The position numbers and the translations under genes are program-made. The notes beneath the pieces were generated by a model. It searched no databases. It saw nothing but the letters and a program-made list of their open reading frames with translations, and had not been told where the DNA came from. A stretch of 22,532 bases of DNA from CAZMGV01 sp964565925. Lineage in GTDB: Bacteria > JAGRBM01 > JAHCIT01. The stretch's first letter is position 1, and every line of letters begins with the position of its first letter. Of this stretch, positions 7,519-16,238 are shown in pieces. Where the stretch lies: contig CAZMGV010000029.1 in assembly GCA_964565925.1 (NCBI GenBank), positions 1-22,532 of the forward strand. Reading direction: 5' to 3'.

Positions 7519-8577
7519 ATGTCTGAGCTACCCACAACGAATATGCGAACCTTTGAGGACCGGCCGAAGGCCTTTTCTGTTCTGCCGCCACGCGGTGTAC
7601 ACCAGATCCGTACCGCACTAGGCTTTCCTGGCGTACCAACCGTGAACTGCTATGTGATCGAACGCCCCCTTACCCTGGTCGACGCCGGCCTGAATAGCCC
7701 CGCCGCATGGAAATCCTTTGAAGACCAGTTGGCTGAAATCGGCTTTCGCCCGGATCAGTTCAAACGGATTTTGATTACCCATGCGCATCCGGATCATTTC
7801 GGTTTTGCAGAGCGGGTCAGGAAGCTTTCCGGCGCAGATGTATATATTGGGGAACATTCCTTTTCGACCTTCGCTTTGAGCGACACGGACGTAGTCGCGC
7901 AGCATAAGCCAGTATACAGGGACTATTTTGTGCGCCTGGGCCTCGACGATCAGGTGTTCACCTCGTTGGCGATGATGGGGGAGATGATGCGGTCGATGGC
8001 TCCTCGAATTCGTGGAGAAGTGATTCCGGTAAAAGACGGCGACCTCATCCCATTTGAGGACTTCGACTTGCAGGTCCTTTATACTCCCGGCCACACGCGC
8101 GAAATCGTCTGTTATTTCGAACCGAAACAGGGATTTATGTTTTCAAGCGACCATCTCCTTCAGGAGACAAGTCCGAATCCGATCATCGATCTGGGTCCCG
8201 AAGGCGAACTCGACTATTCCCGGAAGTTCAGGTCGCTGGTCAGTTATTATGAACAAATCGAACGGATCCGGAAGCTCGATCTGACCTGCGTAATGCCTGG
8301 TCACGGGCTGCCGTTCTGTGGTCATGACGCAGTGATAGACTCTCTGCTCGGATTTTATGAGCTGCGCCAGCTTAAGATGCAAAAGATGCTGTTACAGTCC
8401 GGTCCGTTGACGGTTAAACGGCTGGCTGAACTGATGTTCCCCAAAGCGCACGGTATGCAGCTTTTTCTCGCGGTCTGTGAGCTTCTGGGCAATCTGGAAG
8501 TGATGGGCGAGAAAAAGACGGTTCAGACCGAGTTCGATGGTACACATTACCTGTTTGAAGGGCGGGCTCTACTCTGA
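7519..8577 (+). CDS. MBL-fold metallo-hydrolase
   Basis: This is a metallo-beta-lactamase-fold hydrolase of 352 residues with a complete dinuclear metal site: H88-A-H90-P-D92-H93 (THAHPDH), H192 (PGHTRE), D211 (SSDH) and H262 (PGHG). The C-terminal third (about 280-352) looks like a small winged-helix domain, as in LACTB2-like members. It is cytoplasmic, with no signal peptide. Substrates in the family include thioesters, lactones, phosphodiesters and RNA, and this sequence does not decide between them. GGGAGAA lies 7 nt upstream, inside the end of the DUF2505-like gene. The histidine kinase starts one base after its stop. Confidence 0.85.
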   Translation: MSELPTTNMRTFEDRPKAFSVLPPRGVHQIRTALGFPGVPTVNCYVIERPLTLVDAGLNSPAAWKSFEDQLAEIGFRPDQFKRILITHAHPDHFGFAERVRKLSGADVYIGEHSFSTFALSDTDVVAQHKPVYRDYFVRLGLDDQVFTSLAMMGEMMRSMAPRIRGEVIPVKDGDLIPFEDFDLQVLYTPGHTREIVCYFEPKQGFMFSSDHLLQETSPNPIIDLGPEGELDYSRKFRSLVSYYEQIERIRKLDLTCVMPGHGLPFCGHDAVIDSLLGFYELRQLKMQKMLLQSGPLTVKRLAELMFPKAHGMQLFLAVCELLGNLEVMGEKKTVQTEFDGTHYLFEGRALL

Positions 8578-8578
8578 G

Positions 8579-10040
8579 ATGAAACCCCCTAACCCGGCCG
8601 AGGGTCCCGCACGGGGCGGAGAAAATGAGTTCGTCGAGATCGAAAAGGATCTCAACATATACCGGAATCGTATTGAGAGGTGGGTTGATCTCTCGCCCTA
8701 CGAATCTTATCTAGGTCGATTTAGAGACACTCTGAGTCACACTTATATTGCCCTCAGCGACGATGGTACTGGCCTGATGCGGTACCGGCGGGCCGCAATC
8801 GCACGGGTGTTTATCCTCCTGCCTTTTATCGTTGCCGCTATGCTGGCACCCATGTTCTACAGTTACTTACCGGTAGCCGCCGCATATTGCCTGCTCAATG
8901 CCATCGGTATTGTCCTGATACTTCTGGGCATTTCGCCTCGACGCACTCAGATTACGATGACTGTACTCGATGTAGCGGTAATCACTTTCACGATCCACCT
9001 CTTTGGATCCCTGACCAGTGTTGTCGTCGTGTTTTTCCCCTTGGTCATTACCTTGGCCACCATTTTCTTGGGCTTCTTCTGGGGGCTATTTTACGCCATT
9101 CTTTGTTCGGAGACGTTTTCGGCGATTGTGCTATTGGAATATACGGGAGTCCTTCCATATTCGCAACTATTCGGGCATTCGTTCCCGGAGTATCCGATTT
9201 GGGGCGTTCCCACTTTCCCGCTCGTGGTGCTGATAGTAGCCCACATTATCAACTACGGATCGGCATTCTGGACAGGCCTGCTGATCTATGAACTCGAAAT
9301 CCGCAGGCGAGCATCTCAGTCTGCGGTAAACGTAAAGAACGAGATGCTGGCAGTCTGCTCCCATGACCTGAAGAATCTGCTGGCGATCGTTGGTGGCTTT
9401 GCAGAAATTCTTCCGATGCAGCTTGCAGCTGGTGACTCTAAAAGCGCGACGGCTTCAGCACGGCAGATCCAATTATCCTCAAATCGAATGATGGAACTGA
9501 TCCGGAATTTGCTCGATTCTGCACGATTGGCCGGTGGCAAGATTCCGCTGATCCTGTCGCGATTCTCCTACGCGGACCTGGTCAAGGAAATAAAGAAAAC
9601 CCAAGAGGCTCATGCGGCGTTAAGAAATGTTCAGCTTTATTTTCCTCCCGTCGATTCACCGGTCGTCATCAACGCGGATTTTTCAAAACTGGTTCAGATA
9701 CTGACCAACCTTATACAGAACGCGATAATCCATACGCCCGAGGGCGGTAATGTCAGCCTCCGCTTCGAGAATGAAAAGCCTGAAAAGATTTCCTTTTTCA
9801 TATCCGATACTGGTCCGGGGATCTCCCCGGAATACAGAGACATATTGTTCAATCCGATTGCACTTGCGGCACGCAGGCAGGATCGAACAGGTCGGGCAGG
9901 CGATTCTCTAGGCACTGGGCTGGGCCTGTCCATCGCCAAAGGATTTATCGAAATGCATGGTGGCCGGATATCAGTAAAAAGCGAACCCGGAAGTGGAACC
10001 ACTTTTATCGTTGAACTGCCACTCACCGAATCGTCACGGC
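8579..10040 (+). CDS. Membrane sensor histidine kinase (3' end in gap)
   Basis: After a cytoplasmic N-terminal stretch of about 70 residues come about six hydrophobic segments (about 72-236). A HisKA domain follows with the H-box CSHDLKN (phospho-acceptor H262), then an ATPase domain with N-box LTNLIQNAIIH (374-385), G1 DTGPGIS (410-416) and G2 GTGLGLS (445-451). No periplasmic sensor domain is evident, so the sensing signal may lie in or at the membrane. The domain is essentially complete at the point where the assembly gap begins (residue 487), so only a tail should be missing. An ATG at 8537 inside the preceding gene is a poorer start. No response regulator is visible and one may lie in the gap. 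Confidence 0.88.
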
Positions 10041-10140
10041 NNNNNNNNNNNNNNNNNNNNNNNNNNNNNNNNNNNNNNNNNNNNNNNNNNNNNNNNNNNN
10101 NNNNNNNNNNNNNNNNNNNNNNNNNNNNNNNNNNNNNNNN
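10041..10140. other. Assembly gap (100 N)
   Basis: Exactly 100 Ns, the usual placeholder for a gap of unknown size. A histidine kinase gene enters from the left and a monooxygenase gene from the right, both pointing into the gap. At least the last 70-80 codons of the monooxygenase are lost here. Other genes may also be lost. Confidence 0.95.
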
Positions 10141-11381
10141 CCCTTCTTGTCCATATGGTTGAGCAAGCGGCAAAGATACTCAGCCGCCAGATCCGCCCGT
10201 AGCGTCCACGAGGCGTTCGTATAGCCAATCACAATTGATGCATTGGGAATTCCTTCGAGCAGTACACTCTTGTACAGCATCGTTTCCTTTGGAAGGTGAA
10301 CCTTCCCGTCGACAGTAAGTTCCATGCCGCCCAAGAATTGAAGGTCCAAACCGGTAGCTGTAACAATGATGTCTGCCTCCAGCTCCTTGCCCGACTCCAG
10401 CAGTATCCCGTTCCTGGTGAAGGTTTTGATCTGATCGGTCACGACAGATGCTCGGCCACTACGTATGGCCTTAAACAGATCGCCGCCGGGCATTGCACAG
10501 ATGCGTTCGTCCCAGGGATTATAGCTAGGGGTGAAGTGGCGCATGTCAACGCCCTTGCCAAGCTGCCGACGGGCCAGACCCAAGATCATCTTGCGCGCCT
10601 GCTTGGGATACTTCCGTGAGGCCAGGAACGACCAGCGCTGCAGGGCGATATTACGCGCGCGCATGACGCGGTAGAGTGCCATCTCAGGCAGCACACCTGT
10701 TAGGCGCGAGGCCATCGGGTCGATTTCCGGAAGCGACATCATGTACGTCGGCGATCGCTGCAACATGGTGATGTGGGATGTCTTGTCCACCATTGCCGGG
10801 ACAAGGGTAACGGCTGTCGCTCCACTACCAATGACGATCACACGCTTGCCGCTGTAGTCGAGATTCTCCGGCCACAGCTGGGGATGTATTATCTGGCCCT
10901 CAAAGTCCTTTTCACCTGGAAAATCAGGCTTGTAACCTTTGTCGTAATTGTAATAGCCGGTACAAATCATCAGGAAATTGCAGGTATAGTGTCCGGTCTC
11001 GCCGCTTTCTTCACTCAGTAATTCGACCGTCCATTTTTGATCCGTACTGCTCCAAGAGGCACCGGTCACTTTCAGGCTGTAATGGATGTTCTTGTCGACC
11101 CCGCTCTCTCGTGCCGCGTCCATGACGTATCGCTTGATCGAAGGACCGTCGGCCAGGGTCTTGGGACTGGTCCAAGGACGGAAGTTATATCCGAAGGTGT
11201 ACATGTCGGAATCAGAGCGGATGCCCGGATAGCGAAACAGATCCCAGGTACCGCCCATCGCTTTGCGCCTTTCGATAATGGCGACCCGCTTGCCTGGGCA
11301 TTCACGGCGCAAATGGCACGCTGCCCCGATCCCGGAGATTCCCGCGCCGATAATCAGAACATCAAAGTATTGGCTCTGCAT
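10141..11381 (-). CDS. EthA-like Baeyer-Villiger monooxygenase (3' end in gap)
   Basis: This is a flavin monooxygenase that uses FAD, NADPH and O2 to turn ketones or aldehydes into esters. An N-terminal FAD-binding GAGISG (12-17), the Baeyer-Villiger fingerprint FxGxxxHxxxWP (F160 to P171) and an NADP-binding GSGATA (185-190) are present. Phrases such as MGGTWDLFRYPGIRSDSDMY match the mycobacterial EthA group closely as I remember it. 413 codons are present. EthA has about 489 residues, so roughly 75 are lost in the gap. I chose the ATG at 11381, preceded by AAAGGTGG with 5-nt spacing, over a GTG at 11390. It lies 161 bp after the aldehyde dehydrogenase gene and may have its own promoter. Confidence 0.88.
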
Positions 11382-11451
11382 GAAGACCACCTTTCGTAAT
11401 TCAACTCAAACCACTGCACATTTCCCAGCGAACTAATTCAAACAGCTCAAT

Positions 11452-11486
11452 GTGCCCTACGTTAACGCCGGCAAGCGACAGGGCAC
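11452..11486. repeat. Inverted repeat between ALDH and BVMO genes
   Basis: GTGCCCT (11452-11458) and AGGGCAC (11480-11486) are perfect 7-bp arms around a 21-bp spacer that itself holds GTTAAC and GCCGGC palindromes. It lies in the 161-bp space after the ALDH stop and before the monooxygenase start. It could be a stem-loop that attenuates or processes the transcript, or a regulator site. No T-run follows, so it is not a typical terminator. Confidence 0.35.
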
Positions 11487-11542
11487 TGTTCACAACCACT
11501 CACCGCACGGCAGACGTCGATGGCAACGGCCTTTTTCTCGGT

Positions 11543-12943
11543 TTATCGATATCCGGATCCTGGCTCCCGTTTCTCCCGTCCTTTTCTTGCTCTTGGGTAC
11601 ATGAAGCCGAAATCAGGGAATATTGGTTTCTCAAGTATGGGTTTCCGGTGTGTAAACGTCTCGAATGTCCGGCGTCCGTGATACGAGCCAATGCCGCTAG
11701 CTCCAACGCCACCGAAAGGAAGGTTCGGATTTCCCGCGTGAAGAACCGTATAATTAATGCAGACTCCACCAGCGGAAGTTTTGGCAATCACGCGCTGCTG
11801 GAGGTTTGAATTGTTTGAAAATAAATATAGGGCGAGGGGTTTTGGTCGTGTGCGGACGAATGCGATTGCTTCTTCCATGTCACGAACCGCCAAGACCGGT
11901 AGTACGGGGCCGAAAATCTCCTCCTGCATAACCGGCGCGTTGACATCAGAAACGCGGATAACGGTCGGGGCGATATAACGGTCTTCAGGATCACTCTCTC
12001 CCCCGATCATTACGTTCCCATCTTTCAGGAATCTCGAGACCCGGTCGAAATGCAACTTGTTGACGATCCGTGCGTAATTCGGACTTTTCTGCGGATTGTC
12101 CCCATAAAAAGACCGAATCGTTTTTTTTAGTGCTTCCATCAAGCGTTCTTCAGCCTGCCGGTGGACAATAATGTAATCAGGCGCGATGCATGTCTGTCCG
12201 GCGTTCATCCACTTGCCAAGCGCTATTCGCTTGGCTGCCACCTGAATATTGGAATCCAAGTCGACCAAGCATGGACTTTTGCCGCCCAACTCAAGGGTTA
12301 CGGGCACCAGGTGCTCCGCAGCTGCCCTCATGACGATCTTTCCGATCGATCCGCTCCCGGTATAGAAAATGTAATCGAATGCTTCCTGCAGCAGTTCGCC
12401 GGTCACATCCGCTCCACCCTCGACCACTTTGACGCAGTCGGAGTCGATATACTTCGGAAGTTCACGTGCGAGAAGTTCCGAAGTTCGGGCAGCGACTTCG
12501 GAGGGTTTGAGAACCACGCAGTTACCCGCGGCGACTGCTCCCGCCAAGGGAAGCAGAGTCAGCTGAAGCGGGTAGTTCCAAGCACCGACAATCAGGACAA
12601 CTCCAAAAGGCTCTTTTTCGATATAGCTATTCGCAGGAAGCAGGGGGAAAGGTGTGGATACGTCCTCCCGCTTGGCCCACTTCCGGAGATTCAGCTTTAG
12701 GGTGACTGCTTCAAGAATCGATGCACCAATATCCGCTGCCATGGCCTCCATCGCTGGTTTTCCTAGATCCTCGCGCAGAGACGTCAGAATCTCCTGGCGA
12801 TGGCCAAGACAGAACCGGATAATTCCCGTAAGCTGACGCTGACGCCACTCCAAAGGCCGTGACTTTCCGGAATCAAATGAATCTCTTGCCGACTGTACCA
12901 GGCTCTTCATTCTGTCGGCTTCCATTGAAAATGCGGCCTCCAT
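11543..12943 (-). CDS. ALDH3-type aldehyde dehydrogenase
   Basis: This enzyme oxidises aldehydes, in this subfamily usually medium- or long-chain fatty aldehydes, to acids with NAD(P)+. The catalytic cysteine is C252 (NAGQTC), the general base E218 (TLELGGKSP), the oxyanion Asn N123 (AWNYP) and the cofactor Lys K146 (LKPSE). LHAGNPNLPFGGVGASGIG near the C-terminus is characteristic of the ALDH3 branch. The full length is 466 residues. The start is uncertain: ATG 12943 has no clear Shine-Dalgarno, while an ATG at 12925 has GGAGG 11 nt upstream. It lies 21 bp after the thioesterase gene. I see no C-terminal membrane anchor. Confidence 0.9.
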   Translation of the reverse strand: MEAAFSMEADRMKSLVQSARDSFDSGKSRPLEWRQRQLTGIIRFCLGHRQEILTSLREDLGKPAMEAMAADIGASILEAVTLKLNLRKWAKREDVSTPFPLLPANSYIEKEPFGVVLIVGAWNYPLQLTLLPLAGAVAAGNCVVLKPSEVAARTSELLARELPKYIDSDCVKVVEGGADVTGELLQEAFDYIFYTGSGSIGKIVMRAAAEHLVPVTLELGGKSPCLVDLDSNIQVAAKRIALGKWMNAGQTCIAPDYIIVHRQAEERLMEALKKTIRSFYGDNPQKSPNYARIVNKLHFDRVSRFLKDGNVMIGGESDPEDRYIAPTVIRVSDVNAPVMQEEIFGPVLPVLAVRDMEEAIAFVRTRPKPLALYLFSNNSNLQQRVIAKTSAGGVCINYTVLHAGNPNLPFGGVGASGIGSYHGRRTFETFTHRKPILEKPIFPDFGFMYPRARKGREKREPGSGYR

Positions 12944-12964
12944 ATGATTCAGCAGACGTCGACG

Positions 12965-13420
12965 TCAGGAACCCTTCGGATCCCTGATCAGCAGAGTGCC
13001 CTGAGCCGCACAGACGAGGCGGTCCCCATTGGAGACTTCCGCCCGCACGACAGCGGTATTCCGTGTCATTGCGATCACCAACGATTCCGCCAGCAGTATC
13101 CCGTCCTTGATCGGCGCGAGATAGTTCAACTTGAATTCGGTGGTAGCCGCCCATTGCCCCGGCTTCATTACGGGGTAAAGCACGACTCCGAGAATATGAT
13201 CGACGAACCCGGCAAGAACTCCGCCATGCAGATTCCCAATTGGTGTCAATAGCTCGTTGCGGACTGGAAGCCTTGCTTTGAGCCTGCCCGGTGCCAACTC
13301 GGTCACCGTACATCCGAGAAATTTCGGCAGCCCGGCCATGGCGTTATTGGCCGACTGGATTGCCGCAGCCAGTTGCGGATTAAATTTCCCCGCCAGGTCT
13401 ATCGCCAACTGTTCATTCAT
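12965..13420 (-). CDS. PaaI-type hotdog-fold thioesterase
   Basis: This is a predicted acyl-CoA (or other thioester) hydrolase of 151 residues, normal for the family. The hotdog helix carries the PaaI/YdiI-like motif GNLHGGVLAGFVDHILG (62-78). In relatives the conserved Asn/His-Gly-Gly and the acidic residue on the helix (here D74) bind and activate the substrate. AAGGA lies 9 nt before the ATG. It is squeezed between an MBL-fold gene (20 bp upstream) and the aldehyde dehydrogenase (21 bp downstream), so it is cotranscribed. The acyl group hydrolysed is unknown. The neighbours suggest products of ketone or lipid breakdown. Confidence 0.8.
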   Translation of the reverse strand: MNEQLAIDLAGKFNPQLAAAIQSANNAMAGLPKFLGCTVTELAPGRLKARLPVRNELLTPIGNLHGGVLAGFVDHILGVVLYPVMKPGQWAATTEFKLNYLAPIKDGILLAESLVIAMTRNTAVVRAEVSNGDRLVCAAQGTLLIRDPKGS

Positions 13421-13440
13421 GCGTCCCAGTCCTTATCCGG

Positions 13441-14562
13441 TTACGCGATCTCTGGACGCACTTCATTAAGCGCGCGATCCGGTTGAGTGAAGTACCCCGG
13501 CGCATCGGTCCTGACTTCCACTATTCCTGTAGTGGGATCAATCCTGGCCGCTCCCCGTTCGGACCACACATGGACCGCAGAATCGAGAACGCCCATGAGC
13601 AGCATCGGGTTTACCTTTTTCCCTGCTATTCCCGACGCAACAGCTGCCATCGAAATATCAACCAGCCGTCGAGGTCTGTCTTGGATGGCGGACCATAACC
13701 ATTCGAGTAACGACTCGCGCTCATCGAGCACACGGCGAAGCGCCGAATTGCCATCCGGAAACACACACCCGTGCGACGTGAGCGCAACCCCCAAAGCAGT
13801 CTGGTTCACTTTCCTCAGTGAAGAGAGATACACAGATACATCGTCTCCCATTGAACGCATGATCGGGGTACCATGATCCAGTATCAGGTCTCCCGTGACC
13901 GAAACGCGCCTTTCTTGCTCGACAAATACGACATGGTGAGGATTGTGCCCCGGAGCCTCGATTACAGCCCACGTATAGGGGCCGGCATCGAAAAAGTCGC
14001 CCTCACTCAGACCACGGTCGAACATTATCGGAATCGCGCCCTTATCGAAGAGATGATAGGTCTTATCCGCGTCTTCAATGAGGATATCCCCATCCAGCAG
14101 GTTATCTTTGCTGCGAGATTCCATGGGGAGAAATTGAATAACTCGATCTTTCAATTCAGGAGAATAGCTAAGGTGCTGGATCAGTGATTTCCAAGAACTG
14201 ACCGTGCGATTGTACACCTGATAATTTTCGCATACCCCGAGACATCCACGGAAAGCGATATGGCGCGGCCTAGCCGTCAGACCGGAAATAACGGAACCGC
14301 CCCCCATATGGTCTATGTGGGAGTGAGTGTAGACAATTTGCTCTATGTCCGAGACCAATACACCCAGCCCATCCAGCTGTAAACGCAAGGCATTTTGCGT
14401 TAAGGGATGCGGCAGACCAGCATCAAAAAGCGTCAGGGGCCCGCACCCGCCTTTCGCCAAGTGTACGTATACGCTTCCATATCTAGGCTGTGGTAGTCGG
14501 ATCCGAAATAATCCCGGTAATACTTCACGAACCGAACTGCGTGCGGGAGAGAACTCTTCCAT
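13441..14562 (-). CDS. MBL-fold metallo-hydrolase
   Basis: This is a second metallo-beta-lactamase-fold protein, 373 residues, different in sequence from the one at 7519. The metal site is THSHIDH (H80, H82, D84, H85), then H206 (APGHNPHH) and D225 (TGDLILDHG). The C-terminal part (about 255-345) is helical and may be a dimerisation or winged-helix extension. It is the first gene of the block with thioesterase and aldehyde dehydrogenase. The ATG has only a short AGG about 6 nt upstream. The likely activity is ester, thioester or lactone hydrolysis, but the fold covers many reactions. Confidence 0.82.
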   Translation of the reverse strand: MEEFSPARSSVREVLPGLFRIRLPQPRYGSVYVHLAKGGCGPLTLFDAGLPHPLTQNALRLQLDGLGVLVSDIEQIVYTHSHIDHMGGGSVISGLTARPRHIAFRGCLGVCENYQVYNRTVSSWKSLIQHLSYSPELKDRVIQFLPMESRSKDNLLDGDILIEDADKTYHLFDKGAIPIMFDRGLSEGDFFDAGPYTWAVIEAPGHNPHHVVFVEQERRVSVTGDLILDHGTPIMRSMGDDVSVYLSSLRKVNQTALGVALTSHGCVFPDGNSALRRVLDERESLLEWLWSAIQDRPRRLVDISMAAVASGIAGKKVNPMLLMGVLDSAVHVWSERGAARIDPTTGIVEVRTDAPGYFTQPDRALNEVRPEIA

Positions 14563-14637
14563 TATTAACCTGATTACCTTTTGCCAAATCCCGCTGAGAA
14601 AATCCCATGCAGGTAATGCCTCGGTCTTAATGTAACG

Positions 14638-14654
14638 TAAGGATTCGATCCTTA
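14638..14654. promoter_or_regulatory. Perfect dyad TAAGGAT-TCG-ATCCTTA, candidate operator
   Basis: Perfect 7-bp arms with a 3-bp spacer in the divergent region between the MBL-fold gene and the second UbiB-family gene. It overlaps the candidate -10 of the leftward promoter, as a repressor site would, and lies about 46 bp upstream of the rightward -10. The arm size and spacer fit a dimeric repressor such as a TetR- or GntR-type protein. No such regulator gene is next to it. Confidence 0.5.
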
Positions 14655-14671
14655 TCTAGGACCCCAATCAA
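14643..14671 (-). promoter_or_regulatory. Candidate promoter of the MBL/thioesterase/ALDH operon
   Basis: On the minus strand TTGATT (14666-14671) and TCGAAT (14643-14648) are separated by 17 bp. Each matches the sigma-70 consensus in four of six positions. The support is modest and comes partly from the overlapping dyad. Confidence 0.3.
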
Positions 14672-14699
14672 GCCTCGGTAAGCATAGCGTTTACTCTGC

Positions 14700-14705
14700 T
14701 ATAAT
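14700..14705 (+). promoter_or_regulatory. -10 box of the second UbiB-family gene
   Basis: A perfect TATAAT on the plus strand predicts a transcript start near 14712. No convincing -35 hexamer lies at the right distance (GGTAAG at 17 bp). GCCTCGGT occurs twice upstream (14618-14625 and 14672-14679), 54 bp apart, and may be an activator site. Confidence 0.45.
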
Positions 14706-14757
14706 GTCTAGTGATTTTATTATTATTATGCGCTAGGCTCGTTTTCGAGACCTGACA

Positions 14758-16227
14758 ATGGTTGGCTACCCTGTGGTCTTGATCTGTCGCCTAGAGGATT
14801 TAACTAACGTGTTGAAATTTCGGTTGATTCGCGCCGTGCTCGCCGTTTCCCTCTTCTCGAAAATACTCGCAAGCTATGTCTGGTTCGGTCTCATGACATA
14901 TCGGCGCACACCCAAAAGCTCGCGGCGAGAAAAGCTAGACGCCCTTCATGGCCGGAATGCCCGTAGGCTTTATGATGATTTCGTCCGTCTCAAGGGCGTG
15001 TATATAAAGATCGGCCAGTTCCTTTCCACTCAGGCCGCGTTTCTTCCCCCGCAATACCTGATGGAGATGGTCAAAATGCAAGACCAGATGCCGACCGCGT
15101 CGGAGAAGGAGGTCCGTCAGCGAATCATTGAGCAATACGGTAAGCCGGCCGAAGAGGTATTCGCGAAATTCGATCCGATCCCTCTGGCATGCGCATCCAT
15201 CGGGCAAGTCCATCGCGTTACACTCAAGGATGGCCGGGAGGCGGTCATAAAGGTTAAGTATCCTGGAATCGACAGATTCTTCTTCGCGGATATAAAGGTC
15301 GTCAGACTGACACTGCCCATATTCGTCAAGATCCTGGAGTGGGGTTTTTACCGGGAGCCATCGGGGATAGCGTTTTCCGAACTAATCGATGAATTCGCGA
15401 CCTATATCCGGCTCGAACTCGACTATCGAAACGAAGCCCGGAACCAGATCCGCATGTACGATCAGCTAAAAGGTCTTCAGGATCGCGGCATGGTTGTTGT
15501 GCCGCGTCTCTATGAGGACTATTGCCGCGAAGCCATACTTTGCATGGAGTTCATTCAGGCGCGCAAAATTGTGCCTTGGTATTCCGATTCGCGAGTCCCC
15601 GCGGAGAAAAAGAACTGGATATTCCGGTGTCTCGTCGAGTGCCTGTTTTATACAATTTCATATCACGGGTTTTTCCAGGCCGACACGCATCCCGGCAATT
15701 TTATGGTGCTTGATGAATCGCCGGAATCTCCCAGCTCTCCGGCGACATTGGTCATGCTCGACTTCGGATGCACTAAGGATTTCCCAGAGGGATTCCGTGC
15801 CGATGTGGTCAAGGTGGTTAACGGCTATCTGACGCGCCGGCACGACCAAATTACCGATGCACTATGGAACCAGGGATTCCGGACCCGGCTGCAGACACGA
15901 GATTCCTTCGAGATGTGGGTAAAACAGGGAATCCGGATCACCGACGAGATACTGGGGTTTTTCCGGGACGGCACCAGCCTGATAAATTTGCTCCAAAATA
16001 ATCTTGCCGAAATGACGGCCGAGTTTGTGGTTCTCCATGAGGAACACCGAATATCCTCCGTTCCGCATCATTACGCGCTACTCGCCCGCGTGCTTGCGAC
16101 CGCACCGGTTCCACTGGAGGTCCATATGCCGAAGGTCGATTTTCTTCCGATTGCGATAACTTATATCGGCGTATTGGCCAGCAAAGTTACGACCGAAAAG
16201 CGCGTGGCGACTGCATCGGCAGGATAG
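14758..16227 (+). CDS. UbiB/ADCK-family kinase-like ATPase (second copy, divergent)
   Basis: This is an ABC1/ADCK-family atypical kinase of up to 489 residues. Family marks are KIGQ (84-87), ACAS in place of the usual AAAS loop (144-147), VIK (K165), LELDYRNEA (219-227), FQADTHPGN (306-314) and DFG (335-337). The catalytic loop has Gln-Ala where HGD is usual, but the Asp (D309) and Asn (N314) are kept. It lacks the long N-terminus and zinc ribbon of the copy at 2013-4235, so the two are not recent duplicates. The start is uncertain: ATG 14758 has no clear Shine-Dalgarno, while GTG 14809 has AGAGGA 10 nt upstream and would give 472 residues. It converges on the patatin gene with 11 bp between stops. 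Confidence 0.88.
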   Translation: MVGYPVVLICRLEDLTNVLKFRLIRAVLAVSLFSKILASYVWFGLMTYRRTPKSSRREKLDALHGRNARRLYDDFVRLKGVYIKIGQFLSTQAAFLPPQYLMEMVKMQDQMPTASEKEVRQRIIEQYGKPAEEVFAKFDPIPLACASIGQVHRVTLKDGREAVIKVKYPGIDRFFFADIKVVRLTLPIFVKILEWGFYREPSGIAFSELIDEFATYIRLELDYRNEARNQIRMYDQLKGLQDRGMVVVPRLYEDYCREAILCMEFIQARKIVPWYSDSRVPAEKKNWIFRCLVECLFYTISYHGFFQADTHPGNFMVLDESPESPSSPATLVMLDFGCTKDFPEGFRADVVKVVNGYLTRRHDQITDALWNQGFRTRLQTRDSFEMWVKQGIRITDEILGFFRDGTSLINLLQNNLAEMTAEFVVLHEEHRISSVPHHYALLARVLATAPVPLEVHMPKVDFLPIAITYIGVLASKVTTEKRVATASAG

Positions 16228-16238
16228 GTGTGTGGCTC

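Noticed and set aside
8537..8578. Upstream ATG start for the histidine kinase
   Set aside because: It lies inside the MBL gene. The ATG at 8579 directly follows that gene's stop and the extra 14 residues match no known kinase feature.
9993..10202. ORFs running through the N gap
   Set aside because: Ns give no reading frame and the gap length is unknown, so frames on the two sides cannot be joined.
2013..16227. The two UbiB-family genes as a recent tandem duplication
   Set aside because: Length, domain make-up and catalytic motifs differ strongly, so they are old paralogues or separate acquisitions.
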